Part shown: piece by piece, positions 8,360 to 15,784 of the stretch
How positions within the stretch are numbered: position 1 is the stretch's first letter
Layout of the letters: the number at the start of each line of letters is the position of its first letter
NCBI GenBank assembly: GCA_017475805.1
Contig: JAFVEW010000326.1
Coordinates: 1 to 22,069, forward strand
Length of the DNA stretch: 22,069 bases
Reading direction: 5' to 3'
Origin: Synergistaceae bacterium
Lineage (GTDB): Bacteria > Synergistota > Synergistia > Synergistales > Aminobacteriaceae
Position numbers and translations under genes: made by a program
Notes under the pieces: generated by a model
Seen by the model: the letters and a program-made list of their open reading frames with translations, nothing else
The model's database searches: none
Told to the model about the DNA's origin: nothing

Positions 8360-8968
8360 TTATTTAACTGAAACAAAAAACGTGCTAAAAAATTTTTTTC
8401 TGCATAAGTTATTGAATGGGAAGATTAAACCAATGTCTTTGTATAGTTTGCGAAGTCTTCGGAACATAATTATTCTTGCAAGAGGCGCGAAAATCCTTTC
8501 TAGATGTAGAAATCCGACGTAACCCGTTCTATTAAGACTTTTAATGTCAATGAGCCAAACTTTTTTAGAATTGTTACTTAATAGCTGCACTATAAAATTT
8601 CCTAAATTAAAGTCAAAGAAAAAAATATCTCTCGCAATAATCCGTTTTACGATTCGATTTAGGGAGTTTTCGATTTCATTAATATCTTCAGCTCTTATAT
8701 AATTGGCTAAATTAAGTGAAATTTTTTCAGTCGTTTCATCCCTTATAAGCTGACATAAAAAGCCCATTCCCTGAGACGTTTCAGTTAAATTCGGATATAT
8801 TCGAGCAACTTGTCCTGGAATTAAACTTTTGACCCGCTCATACGCATGAATTTCGTGATAACTTATCTTGCTTTTGAAATTTATTTTAACGCAAAGATTT
8901 TTTTCAGACGGATGTTGCCAGCAATTTCTTGTTCCGCCACGATTTATAAACTCTTTCAAGATTAACAT
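8360..8968 (-). CDS. YrbL-like protein with a kinase-fold signature
   Basis: A 202-residue protein resembling the YrbL family (PhoP-regulatory-network protein YrbL), which is related to small-molecule and LPS kinases. Lys28 in the LCVKI strand is placed like an ATP-binding lysine. DFNLGN (119-124) reads as a degenerate catalytic loop with Asp119 and Asn124, and LIDIKS, with Asp141, fits the metal-binding DFG position. The family's substrate is unknown. The C-terminal third (about 165-202) is Arg/Phe-rich and basic and may contact membrane or nucleic acid. It stands alone on the minus strand between two plus-strand operons, with more A+T-rich codons than its neighbours and a weak ribosome-binding site. 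Horizontal acquisition is possible. The family call is moderate. Confidence 0.68.
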   Translation of the reverse strand: MLILKEFINRGGTRNCWQHPSEKNLCVKINFKSKISYHEIHAYERVKSLIPGQVARIYPNLTETSQGMGFLCQLIRDETTEKISLNLANYIRAEDINEIENSLNRIVKRIIARDIFFFDFNLGNFIVQLLSNNSKKVWLIDIKSLNRTGYVGFLHLERIFAPLARIIMFRRLRKLYKDIGLIFPFNNLCRKKFFSTFFVSVK

Positions 8969-9008
8969 AAAAAACTCGCCAGACCTCAGATAAAATCTTT
9001 TGCGTTTA

Positions 9009-9017
9009 TGTTACACT
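9009..9017 (+). promoter_or_regulatory. Candidate extended -10 promoter for the flavoprotein gene
   Basis: TGTTACACT forms an extended -10 (TGn plus TACACT at 9012-9017), about 42 nt before the start codon. No convincing -35 is seen. A similar TGTTACAAT precedes the gene at 21679. Confidence 0.35.
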
Positions 9018-9058
9018 ATTTACAAAGAAAGTAGTAGTTAGAAAGGGGAAAGTAAGAA

Positions 9059-9730
9059 ATGAACGCATTATTCATAAACGGAAGTCCGCGAAAAAACTGG
9101 AACACTTACAAAATGCTCGAGAGTGCGATGAAAGGTGCTTATGAAGCAGGAGCTAAAACAGAATTAATTAATCTTTATGATTTTAATTTCAAAGGCTGCA
9201 TGAGCTGCTTTGCTTGCAAGTTAAAAAATGACAGAACTAACGGCGTCTGTGTCATCAAAGATGATTTAAGGCCGATTTTAGAAAAAGCCCGAGAGTCTGA
9301 CGTTATAGTAATTGGCAGCCCTGTTTATTACGGCTACCCTACGGCTCAGGCAAGAGCTTTTCTTGAGCGTTTAATGTTCGCGGCGGGAACTTATCTTGTC
9401 GACGAAAACGGAAAATATGTCCGCAAATTTGAGAAAATTATTCCGACTGCGATGATTTACACGATGAACTGCACGGAAGAAATTTTTGATAAAGTTCATT
9501 ATCCTGCTTTGCTCGGTGTGAACGTCGAGTATTTAGGTAATATTTTCGGCTACAGTGAAATGCTCTGTGCTTATAATAGGTATCAATTCAGCGATTACTC
9601 TCGCTACGCCGTTACAATGTTCAAAGAAGAAGAAAAAGCAAAATATCGCGATGAACATTTTTCTCAAGATTTACAAAACGCCTACGAACTTGGTGCGCGT
9701 TTAGTTAATAAAGCAAGCAACGGACAATAA
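9059..9730 (+). CDS. NADPH-dependent FMN reductase / flavodoxin-family protein
   Basis: A 223-residue flavodoxin-like protein of the NADPH-dependent FMN reductase family. The FMN phosphate-binding loop NGSPRKNWNT is at residues 7-16 and a GSPVYYG motif near 95-101 contacts the flavin ring. Four cysteines (47, 50, 53, 64) follow the second strand. This is like the start of the iron-sulfur flavoprotein cluster motif CX2CX2CX4-7C, but the last spacing here is ten residues, so cluster binding is doubtful. The start ATG follows a purine-rich AAAGGGGAA by about 8 nt. The likely role is quinone, nitro-compound or metal reduction with FMN; the substrate cannot be read from sequence. tlyA begins 5 nt after its stop, suggesting one transcript. 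Confidence 0.83.
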   Translation: MNALFINGSPRKNWNTYKMLESAMKGAYEAGAKTELINLYDFNFKGCMSCFACKLKNDRTNGVCVIKDDLRPILEKARESDVIVIGSPVYYGYPTAQARAFLERLMFAAGTYLVDENGKYVRKFEKIIPTAMIYTMNCTEEIFDKVHYPALLGVNVEYLGNIFGYSEMLCAYNRYQFSDYSRYAVTMFKEEEKAKYRDEHFSQDLQNAYELGARLVNKASNGQ

Positions 9731-9735
9731 ACTAA

Positions 9736-10548
9736 GTGAAAAAAATTAAAGAACGTTTAGATAAATTATTGCCTGAACTTGGCCTCGTTGATACGAGAAA
9801 TAAAGCTCAGGCTTTAATTATGGCCGGAAAAGTTCGCGTCAATAATCAAACAATCACAAAGGCAGGCGCAATGTTTGAACGAACGCCGGAATTAAATATA
9901 ACTCTCGATGAAGTTTCGAGATGGGCAGGTCGGGGCGCGAAAAAATTATTGAGAGCCTTTGAAGTTTTTAATCTTGATGTTCACGATAAAATCTGCGCTG
10001 ACTTTGGAGCTTCAACGGGCGGCTTCACTGATGTTTTATTAGAAAACGGTGCGAAAAAAGTTTATGCTATCGATGTCGGCTACGGTCAATTAATCTGGAG
10101 ACTTGCCAGCGATAATAGAGTCGTCGTCATGGATCGAACGAACGCAAGATATTTAACACGCGAAAATTTTTCTGACGAAATTAATTTTGCAAGCTGTGAT
10201 GTTTCGTTTATTTCATTAAAATTAATTTTTCCTGTACTCGACGAAATTTTAGATTCAAAAGGCCAAGCAGTCGTTCTAATCAAGCCTCAATTTGAAGCAG
10301 GCCGCGAAAAAATTTCAGACGGTGTTGTTCGCGATAAAAAAATTCACGCTGAAGTTTTAGAGAATATAACGAATTTTATTAAAGACGAGACAAAATTTTT
10401 TATCGCAGGTTTAACTCATTCGCCTATTCGAGGCATGGAAGGCAACACTGAATTTCTTTGCTATTTGACTCATGAGAAAATAAATTTTAATTTTGATATT
10501 AATGATATAGTTGATAAAGCTCACGAAAATTTTGAAAAGGTGAATTAA
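9736..10548 (+). CDS. tlyA: TlyA-family rRNA 2'-O-methyltransferase
   Basis: S-adenosylmethionine-dependent methyltransferase expected to modify ribosomal RNA; in mycobacteria TlyA loss gives capreomycin resistance. The N-terminal S4 RNA-binding domain (about 7-60, with RLDKLLPELG and AGKVRVN) is followed by an FtsJ/RrmJ-type Rossmann domain with the SAM loop DFGASTGGFTD (89-99). The catalytic tetrad Lys-Asp-Lys-Glu is present at Lys69 or 70, Asp155, Lys183 and Glu239, matching the mycobacterial positions within one residue. The start is GTG at 9736, 5 nt after the upstream stop and with little ribosome-binding site, so it is probably coupled. The 270-residue length is normal. The ankyrin gene follows after 7 nt. 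Confidence 0.93.
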   Translation: MKKIKERLDKLLPELGLVDTRNKAQALIMAGKVRVNNQTITKAGAMFERTPELNITLDEVSRWAGRGAKKLLRAFEVFNLDVHDKICADFGASTGGFTDVLLENGAKKVYAIDVGYGQLIWRLASDNRVVVMDRTNARYLTRENFSDEINFASCDVSFISLKLIFPVLDEILDSKGQAVVLIKPQFEAGREKISDGVVRDKKIHAEVLENITNFIKDETKFFIAGLTHSPIRGMEGNTEFLCYLTHEKINFNFDINDIVDKAHENFEKVN

Positions 10549-10555
10549 AAATTAA

Positions 10556-11938
10556 ATGGAAAAAACGGGCAAAAAAATGAATCAAAGAGAATTTCTTTAT
10601 CTTTGCGCACGAGGTGATTACGACGAAATAGAAGCAGCAATAGAAAACGGAGCGAGCGTAAACCGCCGGGCAAAATTTCAAGGGGCTTCTGTGCCTCCGC
10701 TTTTTGTTGCTGTTATGGAAAAAAATCCTGACGCTATAGAAACTTTACTTGCTTATCATGCTAAAGATTTTCCTGCATTTATGGCTGCTATGATTATGGA
10801 AGATAAAAAAATGCTTGAATATTTAGTTTGCATTTGCGCTGATATTAATTGCAAAGATCAAAATAAAAGAACGCCTTTATTATGCGCAGTCATGGCTAAT
10901 AAAAGTAAAATCGTGAAATGGCTCGTTGAACTCGGAGCTGATGTCAATATGCCTGTCGGCTTAGGCTACAGCGTTTTAACTTACGCGGCTTTAATGTACG
11001 ATGAAGAAAATAACGAGCAGCCTGACCCTGAGATAATAAAAATTTTAATGAACGCCGGAGCAGATTACAGAGAAGCAATGCTGACGGCAATAAAAACTAA
11101 TAACGTTGATTTTGCAAGACTTTTAATTCAAAACGGTGCGGATATAAATAAGCCTTACACAATGAATCAAAGTCCTCTTTCTCTTGCTATATTAAATATT
11201 CAATACTCAAGAGATAAAGCCTTGCCGATGATTGAATTTTTTATCGAACAGGGCGCGAATGTAAATGAAATTTTAGATTTATCTCACGATGATGATATTA
11301 ATGAAGATAATCCGCCGATTTTTACGACTAATATTAATGTAGCAATCTCAATGGAATCTGATAAATGTCTCGAACTTTTATTGAAAAACGGAGCAAATTC
11401 TAATTTTATAGATTCAAAAGGCCGGACGCCTTTAATGTATGCCGTTTTAACGGGACTTAGTACGGTCGAAATATTATTAAATTATGGAGCAGACCCTAAT
11501 TTAGGCGACTTAGAAGGCCGGACGCCTTTGACTTTAGCAGTGATTGACAGCGATGTTGAAGAAGGAGTTATAAAAACTTTATTAGAGCATGGAGCAAATC
11601 CGAATATTCGAGACAATTCAGGCTTCACGCCTCTGACATGGGCTGTAAATGATAGGGATAGAAGTCCTGAGTTTTTTATCGCGGCTTTGATCCGCACGGG
11701 AGCTATAAGAGCTGAAAAAGGCGCGGAATGGTACGGGCTTGCGATTTTGTTTAACGCTTTGCGCCGTGAAATGCAGCTTGATACTATTCAACTTTTAGTT
11801 AATTACGGAGCTGACGTTACTATACCTGATAAAAAAGGCGTTACGGCCTTAGCGTGGGCTATTATGAATTTTGATGACGAAATCACGGATATTCTTCAAA
11901 AAGCAGCGGAGTCAAAGACAAATAAGAATCAGGAATGA
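10556..11938 (+). CDS. Ankyrin-repeat protein
   Basis: A 460-residue protein consisting almost wholly of ankyrin repeats, about ten to twelve, with no signal peptide or membrane segment. The clearest units begin with NKRTPLLCAV (about 107), SKGRTPLMYAV, EGRTPLTLAV, NSGFTPLTWAV and KKGVTALAWAI, each ending near a GADVN/GANPN turn. Such arrays bind proteins; the partner cannot be predicted. It begins 7 nt after tlyA, so it is probably on the same transcript, although no functional link is obvious. Two units share a 15-nt identical DNA segment (GGCCGGACGCCTTT plus flank, near 11419 and 11516), suggesting recent repeat duplication or conversion. The last five codons (NKNQE) lie inside a heptad repeat that forms the terminator hairpin. 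Confidence 0.9.
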   Translation: MEKTGKKMNQREFLYLCARGDYDEIEAAIENGASVNRRAKFQGASVPPLFVAVMEKNPDAIETLLAYHAKDFPAFMAAMIMEDKKMLEYLVCICADINCKDQNKRTPLLCAVMANKSKIVKWLVELGADVNMPVGLGYSVLTYAALMYDEENNEQPDPEIIKILMNAGADYREAMLTAIKTNNVDFARLLIQNGADINKPYTMNQSPLSLAILNIQYSRDKALPMIEFFIEQGANVNEILDLSHDDDINEDNPPIFTTNINVAISMESDKCLELLLKNGANSNFIDSKGRTPLMYAVLTGLSTVEILLNYGADPNLGDLEGRTPLTLAVIDSDVEEGVIKTLLEHGANPNIRDNSGFTPLTWAVNDRDRSPEFFIAALIRTGAIRAEKGAEWYGLAILFNALRREMQLDTIQLLVNYGADVTIPDKKGVTALAWAIMNFDDEITDILQKAAESKTNKNQE

Positions 11939-11975
11939 GTTTTTTTATTTCTCACTCCTAATTCTTAATTTTTTT
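11921..11975 (+). terminator. Heptad-repeat hairpin terminator after the ankyrin gene
   Basis: The left arm 11924-11939 and right arm 11951-11966 pair over 16 positions with two wobbles, across an 11-nt T-rich loop, and a T-run follows at 11969-11975. Both arms are heptads: AATAAGA, ATCAGGA, ATGAG on the left, and ATTAAGA, ATTAGGA, GTGAG on the right when read on the minus strand. The hairpin spans the ankyrin stop codon (11936-11938) and ends at the stop of the convergent nuclease gene. Confidence 0.75.
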
Positions 11976-14868
11976 ATTCTTCATCGTCTTCTAAAACTTC
12001 GCCTCTAAATTCTCCTTTACGGCAAAGACTTTTAATTTTGCAAAATTTACACGAATCTGACTGATATTCAGGCGCAAATTTCACGGCGTTAAGGACTTCG
12101 GCGGCGCATTTCATAGCATATTCGCCCTCATCAACACGCTCGTTAATTGCGTTTTTGAATTTTTCAGATTTATATTTATGGAAAATCTCCCAAATTTCCG
12201 GGAAGTCTTCAGAGCTTAATATACTTCCTGAGATTTTCCCGTCTTCGAGGCCAAGAATATAAACGCCGCATAATTTAGCGTCATGATTTCGTTCAAATAA
12301 TGCCGCGTAAACTGAAAGCTGAAGACCGCAGGCAAATTTTTTGCGATGATCTATGTTCCATTCGTAATTTTCGATTTTTGTCATAGAGTCTTCGGAACGT
12401 TCACCGACGCCTTCTTTATAATCTGCAATAAACGCGATTTTTTTACCGTCGGGGTCGCGCATGATTTCAATTCTGTCGCATTGCCCTAAAAATCTAACGC
12501 CGCTTATTTCCGTTTGAAGATAGGCTTCCTCTTCTAATAAAATTTTTTCGTGAACGTAACCTGCCGCGTGTAATTTTTCTAAAATTTCGCTTTGAATTTT
12601 TCCTAAACGTTCGACTCTGAATTTAATTCCGTCTAATTTTCGTCTTAATCTGAAATCCTTAACGAGACGCGAGAAATTTTTATAATCGTCAATCAAATTT
12701 TCAGACTCAGTTTCAGTTAAAATTTTCCACTCGTCTAAGACAAGTTTATAAAAATTTTGCTTAATATCTATTCGATAACGCCGCCAGACTCGCTCCCAAA
12801 ATTTGTGAAGCATTAAGCCCCATTCGATCGGCGAAGTTATTTCAGAATTTTGCTGATAAAGATTCGCACCTTTTTCCTGCCACCATAAAAATGGACAGCT
12901 TAATAATCTATGAATATCGCTCGCGCCGACAGAATTAGCTTTCTTAAAAATCACGGGAGGCTTGCGCGAAATTTTTTCTGACGGGTCAATGTCATCAAAT
13001 ATAACGCCTCCAGAGCCAAGCAAAATTTTAATTCCGCTGGACTCTTTATAAATTATCTCCCATGAAGGCATATCTTCTCGAAATTTCGTAAAGAACGGCG
13101 ACTCAGACAACGGGCGGCCTTCTTCATCAAGAACGGGACGTGAAATTATCGTAAGTTTTTCGCCGACTTGAATTAAACGCCTGAATAAGGCTTCATGCTG
13201 TGCGGCCTTTACTTTAGCGTTAGGTAAGACTTTTAATTTTTCTCGTTCGTTCTCGCCGAGCAGCGGTGAAGAATTTACATTTGCCGACCAAGTTTTTTGA
13301 GTTATTCCCGTCATTATCCAAACAGGAAAAGAAGATAAAACCGGCGGCGTACCCGTGAAAATTCTCACAGCGTTTGAAATTTGAATCGGCGGCCTTGTGT
13401 CGGTGTTAGCACACCAGCGTTCTAAAAAGTCGTAGGCTTCGTCATTTTTTAATTTGTCGTTTTGAACTTCTCCCAAGTCCGGCAATAATTCGTTAAGTGC
13501 TAAAACTTTTGAACCTATAGTCTCGATCGCGCTTGCCGTAGTCCTGATAGTTTCGTCAAGTTCAGGAAGCTCGGCGATATTTTTTTGAGCGAATCTATCG
13601 AGCCATAAATTTTCAGTCGTTAAAAATTCATAGAACGCCGACATTATTTTTTCAGGCTTCGCGTCTTTTGCCATGACGTCTCGGAAAGTTTTTATAGCTT
13701 TTATCGAAATCCAAGCAACATCAAAAACTTCGTCGTCGCTGCTTTCAATCATTGAAGTTAAAAATTTTTCCCAGCCGTCAAGACCTATGCAGCCTGCTCT
13801 GTAAGCCTTCATAACGGGGAATTTATTTCCTGCAAAACACGGCTGAGTTAATAACATTGCTGTCTCGTAAGTCGGCCAGCCTCTCGAATTAAGATGACGA
13901 ATCGAGCTTAAAACTTTTCCGGGTAAAGTCGAATTTATCCGCACTCCCGAAGAAAAATCATAAGGGATTCCGTAACGTTCAAAGGCTTCAGCAAAAATTG
14001 CTTCCCGGCCGCGTTCAATCATGATGCCGACGTCGTCAAAATTTTTATTAAACTCCGGCGACAAAGCTAAATTTCTTGCGATTACTTCCGGCTCTAAACC
14101 GGGCTCAGCGACGCAAAATTCATTGATTTTGCCCTGCGATTTTGCGATCGGCTTATTCATTCCGCAAAGCTGATATTGAGCATCATGAAAATGATATAAA
14201 TTTGTTTCAGGCTTCAAGATTATTACGTTTTTGCAACGGTCTCGAAAGGCTAAAATTAATTCAAGCTGAGCGTGAGTAAAAGACAAAAATCCCACGAAAA
14301 CAAAAACTAAATCGCGTCCCCAAGTTTGATTTTTTTTAATTTCATTAAGGGCTTCCGTGTAAATTTCCGCGCTGTCGAGCAAATTATAATTATCGAGATA
14401 AGCAAGATATTTTTCATAAACTCTCGGCAAAAGAAATTCCGAAGCGTTTTCGCTTTCAGGATTAAATTCAAGCTGCGCAAGCTTTACGTCCTCATTTAAT
14501 AATTCTCGAATATCTTTTGAAATAACGCTTAAAAATCCAAAACGAACTAAGCCCGGTAATTCTTTGACTCTTTCGGGGTACTCAGCTAAAACATTTTTCA
14601 AAATCGAATTTAGAATCAATAAATGATCCGGCGGAGATAAAACTCTCTTGCGGTTAATCTTTCCGGCCTTGCAGACGTCTTTATAAATCTCGTCCCAAGT
14701 CCATAGCTCTTGATTTTTATCCCGCCACCAAAATTTATCATCTTGAGACGGCAGAACAAAACGAACACGAGATAAATCAGTGAAATCTCCTGCGAAATCT
14801 TTTTTTATTCCCTCAAGAAGCCCAGCAATTTCAGAGACGTAATTATAGGCAAATACATTAATGCCCAT
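11974..14868 (-). CDS. AddB-like PD-(D/E)XK nuclease with 4Fe-4S motif
   Basis: A 964-residue protein resembling AddB, the helicase-like and nuclease subunit of AddAB double-strand-break repair. The C-terminal RecB-type nuclease domain (about 650-955) has His near 688 (LMLHKFW), a GQCDRIE motif, DYK (Asp816, Lys818) and QLSVYA. Cys658 plus the C-terminal Cys940, 943 and 949 (CX2CX5C) match the iron-sulfur ligands of AddB. The N-terminal part looks like an inactivated UvrD fold: no Walker A (GxxxxGKT) is visible, unlike Bacillus AddB. addA is not beside it; the only close neighbour is a 75-residue protein whose stop lies 8 nt upstream. It could partner with an AddA encoded elsewhere or act alone. 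The nuclease call is firm; the AddB role is inferred. Confidence 0.82.
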   Translation of the reverse strand: MGINVFAYNYVSEIAGLLEGIKKDFAGDFTDLSRVRFVLPSQDDKFWWRDKNQELWTWDEIYKDVCKAGKINRKRVLSPPDHLLILNSILKNVLAEYPERVKELPGLVRFGFLSVISKDIRELLNEDVKLAQLEFNPESENASEFLLPRVYEKYLAYLDNYNLLDSAEIYTEALNEIKKNQTWGRDLVFVFVGFLSFTHAQLELILAFRDRCKNVIILKPETNLYHFHDAQYQLCGMNKPIAKSQGKINEFCVAEPGLEPEVIARNLALSPEFNKNFDDVGIMIERGREAIFAEAFERYGIPYDFSSGVRINSTLPGKVLSSIRHLNSRGWPTYETAMLLTQPCFAGNKFPVMKAYRAGCIGLDGWEKFLTSMIESSDDEVFDVAWISIKAIKTFRDVMAKDAKPEKIMSAFYEFLTTENLWLDRFAQKNIAELPELDETIRTTASAIETIGSKVLALNELLPDLGEVQNDKLKNDEAYDFLERWCANTDTRPPIQISNAVRIFTGTPPVLSSFPVWIMTGITQKTWSANVNSSPLLGENEREKLKVLPNAKVKAAQHEALFRRLIQVGEKLTIISRPVLDEEGRPLSESPFFTKFREDMPSWEIIYKESSGIKILLGSGGVIFDDIDPSEKISRKPPVIFKKANSVGASDIHRLLSCPFLWWQEKGANLYQQNSEITSPIEWGLMLHKFWERVWRRYRIDIKQNFYKLVLDEWKILTETESENLIDDYKNFSRLVKDFRLRRKLDGIKFRVERLGKIQSEILEKLHAAGYVHEKILLEEEAYLQTEISGVRFLGQCDRIEIMRDPDGKKIAFIADYKEGVGERSEDSMTKIENYEWNIDHRKKFACGLQLSVYAALFERNHDAKLCGVYILGLEDGKISGSILSSEDFPEIWEIFHKYKSEKFKNAINERVDEGEYAMKCAAEVLNAVKFAPEYQSDSCKFCKIKSLCRKGEFRGEVLEDDEE

Positions 14869-14876
14869 GAGATTTT

Positions 14877-15104
14877 TTATTCCTGATTTTGAACTTTAGC
14901 TTGCGGTTGAGAGGCTTTCGGCTGAGATTTTTCAGCGATGCTTATAAACTCGCTCATGAGTCTAAAATCGTCTTGGCGCAATTTTTTTCCTGCCATAAAT
15001 TTTTTCCAGTCTTCAAATAGATTTCTTTTGCGTAAAAAATTTACGTGTGCAGTGTAAATAGTTTCGCGCCAAAGGTCGCTGAATGATTTTGTGTTATCTG
15101 GCAT
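14877..15104 (-). CDS. Small hypothetical protein upstream of the AddB-like nuclease
   Basis: I do not recognise this 75-residue protein. Residues about 5-58 look helical, with a WRETIYTAHVNFLRKR segment and a basic FMAGKKLRQDD stretch. The tail is Gln/Pro/Ala-rich (SQPKASQPQAK) and probably disordered. The ATG at 15104 is chosen over a GTG at 15113 because AGGAG (15113-15117) sits 8 nt before the ATG and would be part of the coding sequence otherwise. It has its own promoter and lies 8 nt from the nuclease gene, so the two are almost certainly co-transcribed. A role as accessory or assembly factor for the nuclease is only a guess from position. Confidence 0.65.
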   Translation of the reverse strand: MPDNTKSFSDLWRETIYTAHVNFLRKRNLFEDWKKFMAGKKLRQDDFRLMSEFISIAEKSQPKASQPQAKVQNQE

Positions 15105-15147
15105 AAAATTCACTCCTGAAGTTTTTGTGATTTATTTTTCACATGCC

Positions 15148-15153
15148 ATTATA
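15148..15153 (-). promoter_or_regulatory. Candidate -10 box for the small protein-nuclease operon
   Basis: A perfect TATAAT on the minus strand about 45 nt before the start at 15104. No good -35 is seen at 17 nt, so the promoter is only moderately supported. Confidence 0.5.
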
Positions 15154-15221
15154 AGCGAAACACCGATATTAAATCTATTTTTTCTTAAATAAAATTTTTC
15201 TGACGCAAAGATTTTTTTCAA

Positions 15222-15692
15222 TTATTTTTTGATTTTTGCTTTTATTCCATTAGTGAGCGTCAATAATCTTTCAGGCTCAACCGGGAAAAATGCGTGATCC
15301 GTTCCTGCCGCTGCCCATACAATTTTATAATTAAATAAATCTTCGTCTAATACCGCCTGTAAATGTTCGTCATAACCTACTGGAGGAACGCCTCCAACGT
15401 GAAAGCCGTAACGCTCGAAAACTTCTTCTGGCGGCATCATTCTACCGCGTTTGCCTCCTAAGGCTTGAGCTGCAAGCTTAGAATCAACTTTGTTTGCACC
15501 GCTCATTAAGACTAAACAAGGCCGAGTCTTATCGAGAACAAAAATTAAACTTTTTAGAATTTCTCCGGCAGGCACGCCGATTGTATTAGCTGCGTCTTCA
15601 ACGGTGAAGATCGTGCTTTCGACTATTTTAATTTCGATGTCTGAAGCATTTAATTTATCGAGAGCTTCTCGAACTTTATCAATCGGTGTCAT
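15222..15692 (-). CDS. YbaK/EbsC-family aminoacyl-tRNA deacylase
   Basis: A 156-residue single-domain member of the YbaK/ProX family, which hydrolyses mischarged tRNAs in trans, for example Cys-tRNA(Pro). The conserved lysine of the KSLIF motif (Lys47), the GGVPPVGY loop (100-107) and the AAGTDHAFF segment (128-136) with the nucleotide-contacting Gly and His are all present. Length is standard. The start is ATG at 15692, with GGAG about 10 nt upstream on the minus strand. It is separated from the acidic-protein gene by a heptad-repeat terminator, so it may have its own promoter in the A+T-rich gap. Which amino acid is edited cannot be told from the sequence. Confidence 0.88.
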   Translation of the reverse strand: MTPIDKVREALDKLNASDIEIKIVESTIFTVEDAANTIGVPAGEILKSLIFVLDKTRPCLVLMSGANKVDSKLAAQALGGKRGRMMPPEEVFERYGFHVGGVPPVGYDEHLQAVLDEDLFNYKIVWAAAGTDHAFFPVEPERLLTLTNGIKAKIKK

Positions 15693-15723
15693 AAAATTTT
15701 TTCTCCATTCTAAAAATTAAAAT

Positions 15724-15771
15724 AAAAAAAATTGAGAAGCGAGCTTTAATTCCTCACTCCTCATTTCTAAT
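15724..15771 (-). terminator. Heptad-repeat hairpin terminator after the acidic-protein gene
   Basis: On the minus strand AGAAATGAG (15768-15760) pairs with CTCGCTTCT (15743-15735), with one mismatch and one wobble across a 16-nt loop. A T-run follows (A-run 15724-15730 on the plus strand). The 5' arm lies in three heptads (ATTAGAA, ATGAGGA, GTGAGGA; 15771-15751); the 3' arm carries inverted related units. Confidence 0.65.
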
Positions 15772-15784
15772 TCATACTTGCTTT

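Noticed and set aside
15203..15220. 18-nt identity with 8889-8906 (ACGCAAAG followed by a T-run)
   Set aside because: Half of it is a homopolymer run in A+T-rich DNA, one copy is inside a coding frame, and the flanks differ; probably chance.
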